From the NCBI GenBank assembly GCA_963575745.1, contig CAUYUJ010001719.1, forward strand, positions 37,501 through 77,500: a stretch of 40,000 bases of DNA. The letters are read 5' to 3'. How positions within the stretch are numbered: position 1 is the first letter of the stretch; each line of letters begins with the position of its first letter. This stretch comes from Prorocentrum cordatum. Lineage: Eukaryota; Sar; Dinophyceae; Prorocentrales; Prorocentraceae. Below the pieces are notes generated by a model, which did no database searches, was not told the DNA's origin, and was given only the letters and a program-made list of their open reading frames with translations. Positions 28,446-35,905 of this stretch are shown piece after piece. Both the position numbers and the translations under genes were made by a program.

Positions 28446-28862
28446 GCGCCCGCGCGGTGGTCGCCGCCGCGTCGCCACGACGTGAACTGGCCGTGCGCGG
28501 ACCGACCGGATGCGCGGGGCACCGCGCGGAGCAGAGGGGCGCCCGCGCGCGACCTGACGCGGCCAGCCTTCGCTGGCCAATGCCCGCAAGGGCGTCGCCA
28601 TCGACTGCACGATGGACGCGGACGCTGGCCGCGCGGGCATGCCGGACGGCCAGCGGTGGTTGCATCTCTACAACATGTTTCCCGCGCCGCGCGCGTGCGG
28701 AACAAGTTGATCCTGCGGCCGCTGCCGCGAGAGCTCCTGGAGCGAAGGCCGCCAGCGTCCTTGCGGAAGGCCCTCTTGGAGTCCGACATGGGAGCGGAAA
28801 GCTCCAGGGCAGAGGCAGAACAACTCGCGGCAAAACTGGACTTCGTGCCGCCTCCCGCCTGA
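28446..28862 (+). pseudogene. Frame-slipped coding exon, hypothetical
   Basis: Starts after GTCGCTGTAG and ends at TGA. The frame with G/C-ending codons changes twice, each time as if one base were missing: 28446 to about 28570, then about 28570-28675 (VAIDCTMDADAGRAGMPDG, then WLHLYNMFP), then to the end (RNKLILRPLPRELLERRP, ..., LAAKLDFVPPPA). Both slips fall in GC-dense runs. Either a decayed gene or two single-base assembly errors in one exon. Product unknown. Confidence 0.45.
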
Positions 28863-29295
28863 GCGCGGCGGCGCCCCGCTCGAAGCCCGCGGGGTTGTCC
28901 CAACGGCTTGGTCTCGCGCGACAGCGGCTCGCGGGGTTGCCCCGACGGCCTGGCCCGCGGGGTTGTCCCAACGTTTTCGCGGTGAGGCCATTAGAGAAAG
29001 CGCCCGTGCTGGCCGAGTCGGCGACGGCGCCGAGGAAAACCGACACGCGCGCTCATTCAATAGGAAAGGGAGGAGGTGGCGGGGAACGAACAAAAACACG
29101 AGGGCGAGGAGGGGGCAACGTAGAGAACGGGAGGAGGACTTGCGCCAGGGCGAACAGATGACGCAGAGGAGACAAAGGACACCTCACTAATGATGAGGAC
29201 GACGATGAGGGTTATTTCCAGACTCGCCGAAAGGATGCTCAGGCGGGGTCCTACCGTCGGAGTAATCATCTTATTCCGCGGCACCCGCCGCGCAA
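28863..29295. other. No gene called
   Basis: 28890-28980 has GGGGTTGTCCCAACG-like repeats (three copies, about 36-45 bp apart). At 29165-29300 three frames (two plus, one minus) are all open and plausible-looking; none can be preferred. Confidence 0.4.
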
Positions 29296-29555
29296 CAACG
29301 ACGACGACAGCTACGACGACTACGACTGCGACTGCGACGACGACAGCTATGACTACGACTGCGACTACGACTACGATTGCAACTACGACTACGAGGGGGA
29401 GGAGGAGGAGGAGGAGGAGGAGGAGGAGGAGGAGGAGGAGGAGGAGGAGGAGGAGGAGGAGGAGGAGGAGGAGGAGGAGGAGGAGGAGGAGGAGGAGGAG
29501 GAGGAGGAGGAGGAGGGAGGAGGAGGAGGAGGAGGAGGAGGAGGAGGAGGTTTTA
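29296..29555. repeat. GAC/TAC then (GGA)n microsatellite
   Basis: GAC, TAC, TGC triplets to about 29392, then 160 bp of nearly pure GGA. Confidence 0.95.
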
Positions 29556-29639
29556 GGACCAGTCCTCCTCACCGCCGAGAGAAAAGGGAGGGGGACCTAA
29601 AGTAAAGACCTTTAGCGGTTATGCGCGTTGACTGCAAGT

Positions 29640-29807
29640 CTGAAGATCGCGCCGCAACGCCGCTACATCGCCGATGCAACGCCGGTGCATCACCGACGTT
29701 GGCGATGTATCGGCGCTGCTGGCGTGGAGAGGATCGGGCTCCAGATCGAGCTGCGTCGCCGATGTATCGGCGTTGCGGCCGGCGTTGCGGCGCGATCCTC
29801 CGACCCC
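29640..29807. mobile_element. Family F element, copy 3
   Basis: Left arm GAAGATCGCGCCGCAACGCC, right arm GGCGTTGCGGCGCGATCCTC, with several CATCGCCGATG palindromes between. Confidence 0.75.
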
Positions 29808-29818
29808 ATGGTCATACC

Positions 29819-30006
29819 CCAGACCCCCGACGTCGAGATTTTTTCACAGCGACAACCCCCAAAGGTCTCTTAACCCCTTCCCTGGGACCAGTTTTTCACC
29901 CTGAGTCGTTTAGTTGGCGGTCCCGAGGCCCAGCAAGGGCCCCTGGAGTCAGAAAACATGGGAAAACCTCCCATCGTGATTTGTTCACAACACGAGGGGG
30001 TCTGGG
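29819..30006. mobile_element. Inverted-repeat element with family L fragment
   Basis: CCCAGACCCCC near 29820 pairs with GGGGGTCTGGG near 29996. 29862-29951 is a diverged right arm of element L (GGCGGTCCCGAGGCCC shared). Confidence 0.5.
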
Positions 30007-30029
30007 ACTCGGACCCCATTCGGGAGGCC

Positions 30030-30214
30030 GTGCCGTATGTTGCTCCCATCGTACTCACGGACCACATCCCAAACATAATTTCGAGCACCCAGAAAAATCG
30101 AAATATTGTCGAACGAGTATCGCCTGCCGGGGCCTGGCACGCGACATCCCTCCACTTTCGGTGCTTTCGTGGTGCTCGAAACTCTTCCCGGTGATGAAGG
30201 CATAAGTAGGCTGG
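30030..30214. mobile_element. Family H element, copy 2 (diverged)
   Basis: Shares TGCTCCC, GACCACATCCCA and GGTGCTCGAAA...TAAGTAGG with 10097-10218. Unlike copy 1 it keeps both halves of a TTTCGAGCACC/GGTGCTCGAAA hairpin. Confidence 0.55.
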
Positions 30215-30257
30215 AAGATCACAAGTCTTGACTGTTCCCGCGCCGCTCACGGCACTA

Positions 30258-30433
30258 CAGTGGGGGCGTTGACCTAAGGAACGCTAAATAAGGAACGAGT
30301 CCCCTTTTCCCCATCAATGAAAATTCGATTCCCCATCGAAAACCTAGGGAAAACCTGAGGCAAGCTGTCAAACAATCAAGGAACACGGAGCCCCTCCCCA
30401 ACGAAAAGGGTTCCTTCTTCAGGGCCCCGGCTG
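30258..30433. mobile_element. Family A MITE, copy 3
   Basis: 176 bp; CAGTGGGGGCG...AAGGAACG and GGGTTCCTT...CCGGCTG ends; flanks TA and CA. Its right end contains GGTTCCTTCTTCAG, the apparent acceptor of the next exon. Confidence 0.75.
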
Positions 30434-31003
30434 CAACGCCCCCCGCATCCAGCAGCCGCGAGGGCGCTCCCGCAGAGGCGAGCTCCCGCAGGGCGCTGGT
30501 GGGCCTGCATCTGGCCACCGCCGCCAGGCACGCTGGCGTGCGCGGGGGTCCCTGGGCGCCACTCTAGGAAGCCCTGGAAGCGTCGAGGCCATCGTGGCTA
30601 CTGTTTCTTTTCTTGTCTTCGCCGATCTCGTAAGCCCCGCCGATGTCGTGTCGAGGCAATTGCTGCTACTGTCAGGTCGGGCGAAAGGGGGGGATAGCAA
30701 AGGGGGGGGGTGAGAATCAGCTCGCGTAGCTGATTTTCCCGGCGCCTCCCAGCGCCGGAGGCGGCCATGTATCGAGGAATGGGCCCCTCGGTGAGGCCGA
30801 AACCAGCTGCATGCAGCAAATTTCGTAACCCCCCCTTTCCCAATCCCACCCCTTCGCCCGGCCCGATACTGGTTACTACGTCAGGCAAGGTTGCGTCGCC
30901 GGCCTTTGTTTCCGGCTCCGTGGCTGTCTTCTGCTCGGGTCTTCCGTTCGGGTTCCGATTACTGCGCAGTGCGTGGGCTCGTTTCGGTGAACCGCTCTGC
31001 TGA
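30423..31003 (+). CDS. Two-exon hypothetical protein with hydrophobic C-terminal part
   Basis: Exons 30423-30675 (84 codons plus one base) and 30885-31003 (38 codons plus TGA), joined in phase. Exon 1 opens at the CTTCTTCAG of family A and is basic (PRIQQPRGRSRRGELPQGAG), then hydrophobic (AIVATVSFLVFADLV, SRQLLLLS). Exon 2 continues GKVASPAFVSGSVAVFCSGL and ends RFGEPLC. Two or three hydrophobic stretches suggest a membrane protein, an inference only. The intron is element C2: TGTCAG|GTCGGG ... CGTCAG|GCAAGG. Another plus frame stops at 30568 and a minus frame is also open here, but only this frame crosses the intron in phase. First exon(s) unknown. Confidence 0.55.
30676..30884 (+). mobile_element. 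Family C introner, copy 2
   Basis: GT-AG intron equal to a family C element, about 85% similar to 10641-10842 but in a gene on the other strand. GTCAG ends both flanks. The right TIR reads GGCCCGAT. Confidence 0.7.
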
Positions 31004-31173
31004 TGATGGGGATGCTGGGGATCACGAGGATTATTTAATCGCTTCGCTCATTCCGCCGGCCCTCGAGCGCTCTATGGGGCCTCTTTGAAGCCTCTTGGGG
31101 GCCTCTTTGGGGACTCCTAGGGGCCTCTGCAGTGTTCGTGCTCACGAGCCAGACTTCTGGAAACGGTGAGAAG
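31004..31173. repeat. Short CTTGGG segment
   Basis: 31078-31130 holds three CTTGGGGGCCTC-like units. The rest is unique. Confidence 0.6.
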
Positions 31174-31517
31174 CTAAGTCACCTCACTTCGCGCATCGCG
31201 CCCCGTGATGCGCAGCCCCAAGCTGGGCGAGGGCTGACAGATCCGTGGCTGCTAAAACGGTCTTCCCGCAAGGAAAAACAAATTCCCGGAACAAAACTCA
31301 GCGGGCTAAATAGTAAGCGGGCTGCTTTCCTGAAGATGAAAACAATTTCCTGGAGCTCCGCTTTAGCAGCCACGGGTTTGCCAGCCTTCGCCTGGTTCTG
31401 AGAAGTCCGCGGCGACCTCCACGCCCTCGCGAGGCCACCTCGGAGAAAGAGGGCGCCGCTGCAGTCCAAGCCGCGAGGCGCGCAGCGCGATGGGATCTTG
31501 AAACCCTCGGGATTGAC
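31174..31517 (-). CDS. Two-exon hypothetical gene split by introner O
   Basis: Exons 31517-31374 (exactly 48 codons) and 31233-31174 (19 codons plus TAG), phase 0. Exon 1 follows GTTGTTCTAG and reads VNPEGFKIPSRCAPRGLDCS, later SQNQAKAGKP. Exon 2 reads PSPSLGLRITGRDARSEVT. The intron is GT-AG with GTGGCTGCT donor inside the TIR. A neighbouring frame of exon 1 is also open, but has fewer G/C-ending codons and does not join as well. Product unknown. Confidence 0.5.
31231..31386 (-). mobile_element. Introner O (inverted-repeat element)
   Basis: CCGTGGCTGCTAAA (31243-31256) and TTTAGCAGCCACGG (31362-31375) are perfect; the match extends outward through GGCTGACAGAT against GTTTGCCAGCC. The centre holds GCGGGCTAAATAGTAAGCGGGC. 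Confidence 0.7.
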
Positions 31518-32160
31518 CTAGAACAACGGCCCTGCCACTGCCAAGGCCCACTGAATGTCCCCCCCCCCACGCTCGCTTGAGTCCGGTTGGGCTTCCATTC
31601 CTGCGCGGAAAAAAACGGACATATCAACTCTCCGATTTTTCCACCAAGACGTGTTCCCTGGTGTATGAGAATCCACTCCGGGCAGAAGAAATTGACAACG
31701 TGTTGGAACCGCAGGGGAAACGAATGAAACACAGTGTCAAACAAGCAACTTCGCCCAAATAGTCATGGGGAGGCTAGGGTGAGCTTGCAGTGGACGAGAT
31801 TGAATACAATAGAGATAGTATATCTACTCGGCGACGGAATACTTGAGAAAACGTTGTGGAGAAAGGTTGGAAACGATAAAAACAAAAAATCAATAACAGG
31901 AAACTGTTAACACAAACACTCCAGCGATCAAAACTTGGAAGCCACGCAAAACGAAATAGCGTCTCCAATAATCACCAGCTCCCCTTCCTTCCCCTCGTAC
32001 GTGCAACTGGCCTCTCCTGGAGATGCATGCAACCCACTGCGCGTTCCTCGAATCCCGGAGCTCAAGGGTAGAGGAACAAACAACTGCATAAGCATAAACC
32101 TTCGGAGGTCCCCGCAGTTTTCTCGGATCGGCGCTGGGCTGATAGAGGCCTCCTAAATGG
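31518..32160. other. No recognisable gene
   Basis: Lower-GC unique sequence. A family D end fragment (GCATAAACCTTCGG...TCTCGGATCGGCGCTGG) lies at about 32088-32138. Confidence 0.45.
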
Positions 32161-32166
32161 GGTCGG

Positions 32167-32374
32167 AGTAGATGGGGTCGAAGGATCGCGCCGCATCGCC
32201 GATACATCAGCGATGCATCGGCGATGCATCGCCAATGCATCGGCGATGCAATGGCGATGCATCGTCGACGTGGGCGATGCATGTGCGACGCCGACGTGAC
32301 GCAAATCGAGCTCCACTTCCAGCAGCATCGGCGATGCATCGACGATGAGGCGCGATCCTCCGACCCCATCTACT
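32167..32374. mobile_element. Family F element, copy 4
   Basis: Arms AGTAGATGGGGTC (32167-32179) and GACCCCATCTACT (32362-32374) are perfect and the match continues inward. The interior is a run of CATCGGCGATG palindromes. Confidence 0.85.
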
Positions 32375-32417
32375 CTGATCCCGCCTCCCTCCCTTGCTCG
32401 CGGAGCGCGCTGGGGTC

Positions 32418-32679
32418 GGCGGCGACGATAGGGGCGAATAGCCCAGGGGCGGGCGTTACACGTTTTCGCCAGAGAGCCTTGTCGAAGACATAGATCCTCG
32501 GCACCCCTGGATACTTGCATTGCTCCCCCCTGGGCTATTCGCCCCTATCGTCGCCTCCGATGGCCATCGGAGGCGACGATAGGGGCGAATAGCCGATCGG
32601 AGGCGACGATAGCCATCGGAGGCGACGATAGGGGCGATCTGGCGCGGGCCCCCATCGGCCGATGGGGGCCCGCGCCAGA
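32418..32679. repeat. Nested perfect palindromes
   Basis: A 62-bp perfect palindrome at 32533-32594 (arms GGCTATTCGCCCC...), a 42-bp perfect palindrome at 32638-32679 (GGCGCGGGCCCCCATCGG half), and an outlying arm GGCGACGATAGGGGCGAATA at 32420. The unit GGAGGCGACGATAG repeats three times between. Confidence 0.9.
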
Positions 32680-32819
32680 GGCACCACCAAAGAGGGTCCC
32701 GGCGCCGACCCGCACAAACTCCGCGCGAGCCTCCGAACACATCTGTCAGGAACAATGACAGGCGACACCAACACCACCACGGCGAGGAGGTTCGAAGAGG
32801 GAACGGGGGTCTCCGTGGT
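32680..32819. other. No gene called
   Basis: The minus frame (TETPVPSSNLLAVVVLVSPV) is open and hydrophobic but has no clear splice sites. Confidence 0.35.
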
Positions 32820-32951
32820 CTTGCCGTCGCTCGGACGTCCAGTTCCCGTGCATGTTTCGATTTCGTGCGTGTTTTGGTGTGCTCGATGGTCCAGGATGGT
32901 CCTCGATGGTTCTCGCCGAAAAAAAAATGCACACGTCCGAGCGATGCCAAA
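32820..32951. mobile_element. Family E MITE, copy 3
   Basis: 132 bp between TGGT repeats (32816-32819 and 32952-32955); TIR TTGCCGTCGCTCGGACGT and ACGTCCGAGCGATGCCAA. Confidence 0.8.
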
Positions 32952-33081
32952 TGGTGGAGTGGCCCCCCCTCTCCCTCGAGACGTCTCCGGCCTCCAGCGC
33001 TCGGGGAGGCACCGAGGCCCTCCTCTCGCGGGAGGTGGGCCCCCTGGTGGTGCTGGTATCGCTCCTCCTCCCTCCGAATGT

Positions 33082-33210
33082 CTCGCCATCGCTCGGACGT
33101 CCATGTCCCGTGCATTTTTCGGGTCCGTGTGTGTTTTTTGGCTCGATGGTCCAGGATCGTCCTCAATGGCTCTCGCCGAGAAAAAATGCACACGTCCGAG
33201 CGATGCCAGG
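33082..33210. mobile_element. Family E MITE, copy 4
   Basis: 129 bp between ATGT repeats (33078-33081 and 33211-33214). It sits just after the stop of the minus gene at 33219. The plus frame between copies 3 and 4 (SREVGPLVVLVSLLLPP) is open but not called. Confidence 0.8.
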
Positions 33211-33218
33211 ATGTATGT

Positions 33219-33884
33219 TTATTGAACTTGCTCGTCTTCGATCCGTCCCGTCGGCCCTCGGAAATCTCGACACGTTCCGCGGGACCGGCCATCCTCGGAA
33301 GGTCCCCCAGGCCCCGGCGAGGGGGGCCTCCAGGGCCCGAGAACGGCAGAGCACACACTCCCGCAGCTGCTCGTGTCCCGACGCGAGGGGCTCTGGGATC
33401 TCGAGTGCTGCAACGGCGCGCCCCCGGGCGCGCGCTTCTCGGGCTGGTGCTGGCACTGGCGCACGAAGTGGTCCAGCACGGCGACGCTCAGGGCCGAGAC
33501 GCTGTCCGCGCAGACCTCTCGAGGGGGGGCAGGAGGGAGGGAGGCTGTGGGGAGGAACGCTCTCGGATGCGTCGAAGAAGGGGACCCATGAGAAGGAACA
33601 CATCGGGGATCTTCTGACCCGGGTCAATCCAGACCCGGGTCAGCAGGAAACCAAAAACTGCAATGCAGGAAAAAAACTGCAACGCAAGTCTTCGCAGACC
33701 CGGGTCAGCCAATGTGCGCGGCCGCCTCGCGGCCACGAGCGGCTCCCTAACCCGGGTCAGCCAGAGGGGGTCTTCGCAGGATCCTGCAGGATCTGGCGCC
33801 CTGGCTGACCCCCCGTTTGCATTGACCCCCGTCTCGAGGCTCCCGAACACAGAGGAAGAAACACTACCTACATCCGCCGGCACC
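33219..33884 (-). CDS. Three-exon hypothetical gene containing a family I introner
   Basis: Exons 33884-33827, 33613-33559 and 33517-33219, all in phase. Exon 1 ends SVSSSVFGSLETG; exon 2 reads KIPDVFLLMGPLLRRIRE; exon 3 reads VCADSVSALSVAVLDHFVRQ and continues as a Ser/Arg/Pro-rich tail to EDEQVQ and TAA. Intron 1 (213 nt, GT-AG) lies inside element I2. Intron 2 would be only 41 nt (GTTCC...CTCGAG), which is very short and may hide a different junction. In exon 3 a neighbouring frame (ALEIPEPLASGHEQLRECVL) is also good after a GC run near 33415, so a one-base slip there is possible. No family recognised. Confidence 0.5.
33603..33845 (-). mobile_element. Family I introner, copy 2
   Basis: 243 bp flanked by exact AACACA (33597-33602 and 33846-33851). 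Ends TCGGGGATCTTCTGAC and CGAGGCTCCCG; sub-terminal GGTCAAT pair. Two CCCGGGTCAGCCA-like direct repeats inside. The putative intron (33826-33614) is shorter than the element, so 30 element bases plus a TSD copy stay in the mRNA. Confidence 0.7.
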
Positions 33885-34070
33885 CTGTCGGGGCCAGCCG
33901 GCTCCGAGGAGTAGACTTGCTGCTCACGCTGCTATCCGATATGACAATTCTGTGTTCTGCTTCCTACTGGAAACTGTTGAAGTCCGCGCGAGGGTGGGGA
34001 GTCGAACAGGGCCCTGGCGACCTTCACCTGGGAGGGTTCTCAATGTTTCTGCGGGATCCTGGGACACGCA
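33885..34070. other. No gene called
   Basis: Unique sequence upstream of the minus gene; its earlier exons may lie here but were not identified. Confidence 0.4.
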
Positions 34071-34074
34071 AAAA

Positions 34075-34400
34075 AAACATGAGATTCGCGCCCCGAACCG
34101 CAGTCTCTTGTAAATACACTGCACCCGCGCCACCGAGGCCAAAATCCTTTTATAGATTATCACATGTTCGCGTCCCCGAGGCCATATTCCCTCGCAGATT
34201 ACGCCGTGTTTGCGCTCCCGAGACCAACATGTTCTTGTAGATGAAACAAAATCCGTGTCTTGGAGACAATACTCTTCTGTAAATGACACAATGTTTGCGT
34301 CCTCGAAACCACGATCCCTTTTTAAACTACGCGTTCTTCGCGTCCCCGAAATCACAAACCCATGTGAGGTATACAATATTTCCGCTGTCGACACAATCCT
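34075..34400. repeat. Tandem array, unit about 50-55 bp
   Basis: Six to seven units of the form CGCGTCCCCGAGACCA then TTTTGTAGATTACACAATGT. Followed directly by a CTTGGG array, inverted (CCCAAG). Confidence 0.8.
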
Positions 34401-34419
34401 TCGTAAAATGCCCCCAAGA

Positions 34420-34550
34420 CAGCAAAAGAGGCCTCCGAGACGGCCCAAGATAGCTCCAAGGTGCCCAAGATGGCCCCGAGACGGCCCAAGAGGCTCCCAA
34501 GAGGCCCGCAAAGATCGCCCGAGAGGGGCCCACGAGGCCAACGTTTGCGA
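34420..34550. repeat. CTTGGG array, inverted
   Basis: CCCAAGAGGC and CCGAGACGGC units, opposite orientation to 7440-8690. Confidence 0.85.
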
Positions 34551-34764
34551 TTTTCCCTGAGAACTTGATGACTTCTGGCACGCTCGTATCTCCAGTGGCC
34601 CCCGTCCGGAGTTCCGACGCTGCTGCAAAGCGGCGCCCAGGCCTCACAACACAGCCCCTGCACACCCCATCCTTCGAGAGAACGGGGCCTGCGGCAGGGG
34701 GCGGCGCCCTCACGGATGTGTAACCACTTGTGGGGCTTCTCGCGGCTCTCTCGGCGGTGGACAA
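34551..34764 (-). CDS. Exon-like island, strand uncertain
   Basis: The minus frame includes GDTSVPEVIKFSGKIANVGL and GPVLSKDGVCRGCVVRPGRR; the plus frame over the same bases (LVSPVAPVRSSDAAAKRRPG, ending at TAA 34722) has similar codon bias. No decisive splice sites. Reported so the island is not missed. Confidence 0.2.
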
Positions 34765-35264
34765 ACCTCCCTTTAGTAAACCTCCCCTTGGTGAAAGCGG
34801 CCCGGGACCGAAACCGACGGACCTGGACCCGCAAAAATGACGGCCGCGACGCCCTCTCGCGAGCCGAAAACGGCCAATTCCTTACTCGACGTCAGGGTAG
34901 GAGGTCTGTCCACCTCCGAAACATCAGCGGCCAAGGCGACTCCTGCCGAGTAACGCGGCCCGCATGCCCTCCCCCTCCTCGTTGACCCCGCTCCTCCACT
35001 CTGTTTTTGTTCATGCGAGCGGGCAGGCCGTTGATCAATCGATCGGGGCGGAGACGAGGGCCAGTGAATTGGCCTGCGCCACGTGTGCCGCCTGATCAGC
35101 AAAATACTCAACTGCACACGAAGTGGTCCCCCCTCTTGGACACGGGCACCGTGGAACAGTGTAACTAATTATGCGGGAACGCAGTCCGCCACCGTGCACG
35201 CGGCACGCTGAGGCGTGGAAGAGAGCCAAGTGCTGCCTGGCAAGGCTTCTGCACTCTCCAAGGC
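34765..35264. other. No recognisable gene
   Basis: Unique sequence. A 15-bp direct repeat (CCTCCCTTTAGTAAA, CCTCCCCTTGGTGAA) is at 34768-34798. Confidence 0.5.
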
Positions 35265-35855
35265 TTCCATGACGCCCAGGAGGCCCCCAAGACGGTCCAA
35301 GAGGGCCCCGAGTCGCCGAACGATCGCCCGAAGACGCCCAAGATGGCCTCAAGATGGCCCAAGAGGCCTCAACGACGCCCAAAGAGGCCTCTAAGAGGCA
35401 AACATCATGGATGTGCCTTAGGTGTTCGACCGATGTTGGTGTTTTCGCCTTTTCGGCTCTTCAATGTTCCACGACGGCCCAAGACGCCTCCAAGACCACT
35501 CCAAAACTGCCTAAGACGCCTCCAAGAGGACCCCAAGACGGCTCAAGAGCATCCCGAAACTGCCCAAGAGGCGCCAACGACGGCCCAAAATGGTCCCACG
35601 ATGGCCCCAGAAAGCGGCCCAAGAGAGGGAACATGAACCGAAAATCCAAGCCTTCCGCCCCAAGAGGCCCCCAGGAGGCTCCAAGAGGCGTCCAAAAGGC
35701 CCCAAGAGGCCCCCAAGAGGCCCCCAAGAGACCCCGAGAGGCCCCCGAGAGGCCCAAAAGAGGCTCCAGGCCCAGGAGGCCCCCAAACGGCCCGCACAAG
35801 TCTTCAAAACTGCCTCCAGGAGGCCCTCGAGAGCCCCCCCACGAGATCCCAGTGC
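35265..35855. repeat. CTTGGG array, inverted
   Basis: GGCCCAAGAGGCCCCCAAGA-type units; one AT-richer interruption at 35400-35470 matches the interrupting segments of 7440-8690 in reverse (TTTTCGGC). Confidence 0.9.
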
Positions 35856-35905
35856 ACATCCAGTAAGCTTCAGTCCCGACATGCGGCGGGGCCTCCCAGG
35901 AAATT

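Noticed and set aside
29165-29555. Exon encoding an Asp/Tyr-rich then poly-Glu protein
   Set aside because: Three frames on both strands look equally plausible here and the rest is microsatellite; no basis to choose.
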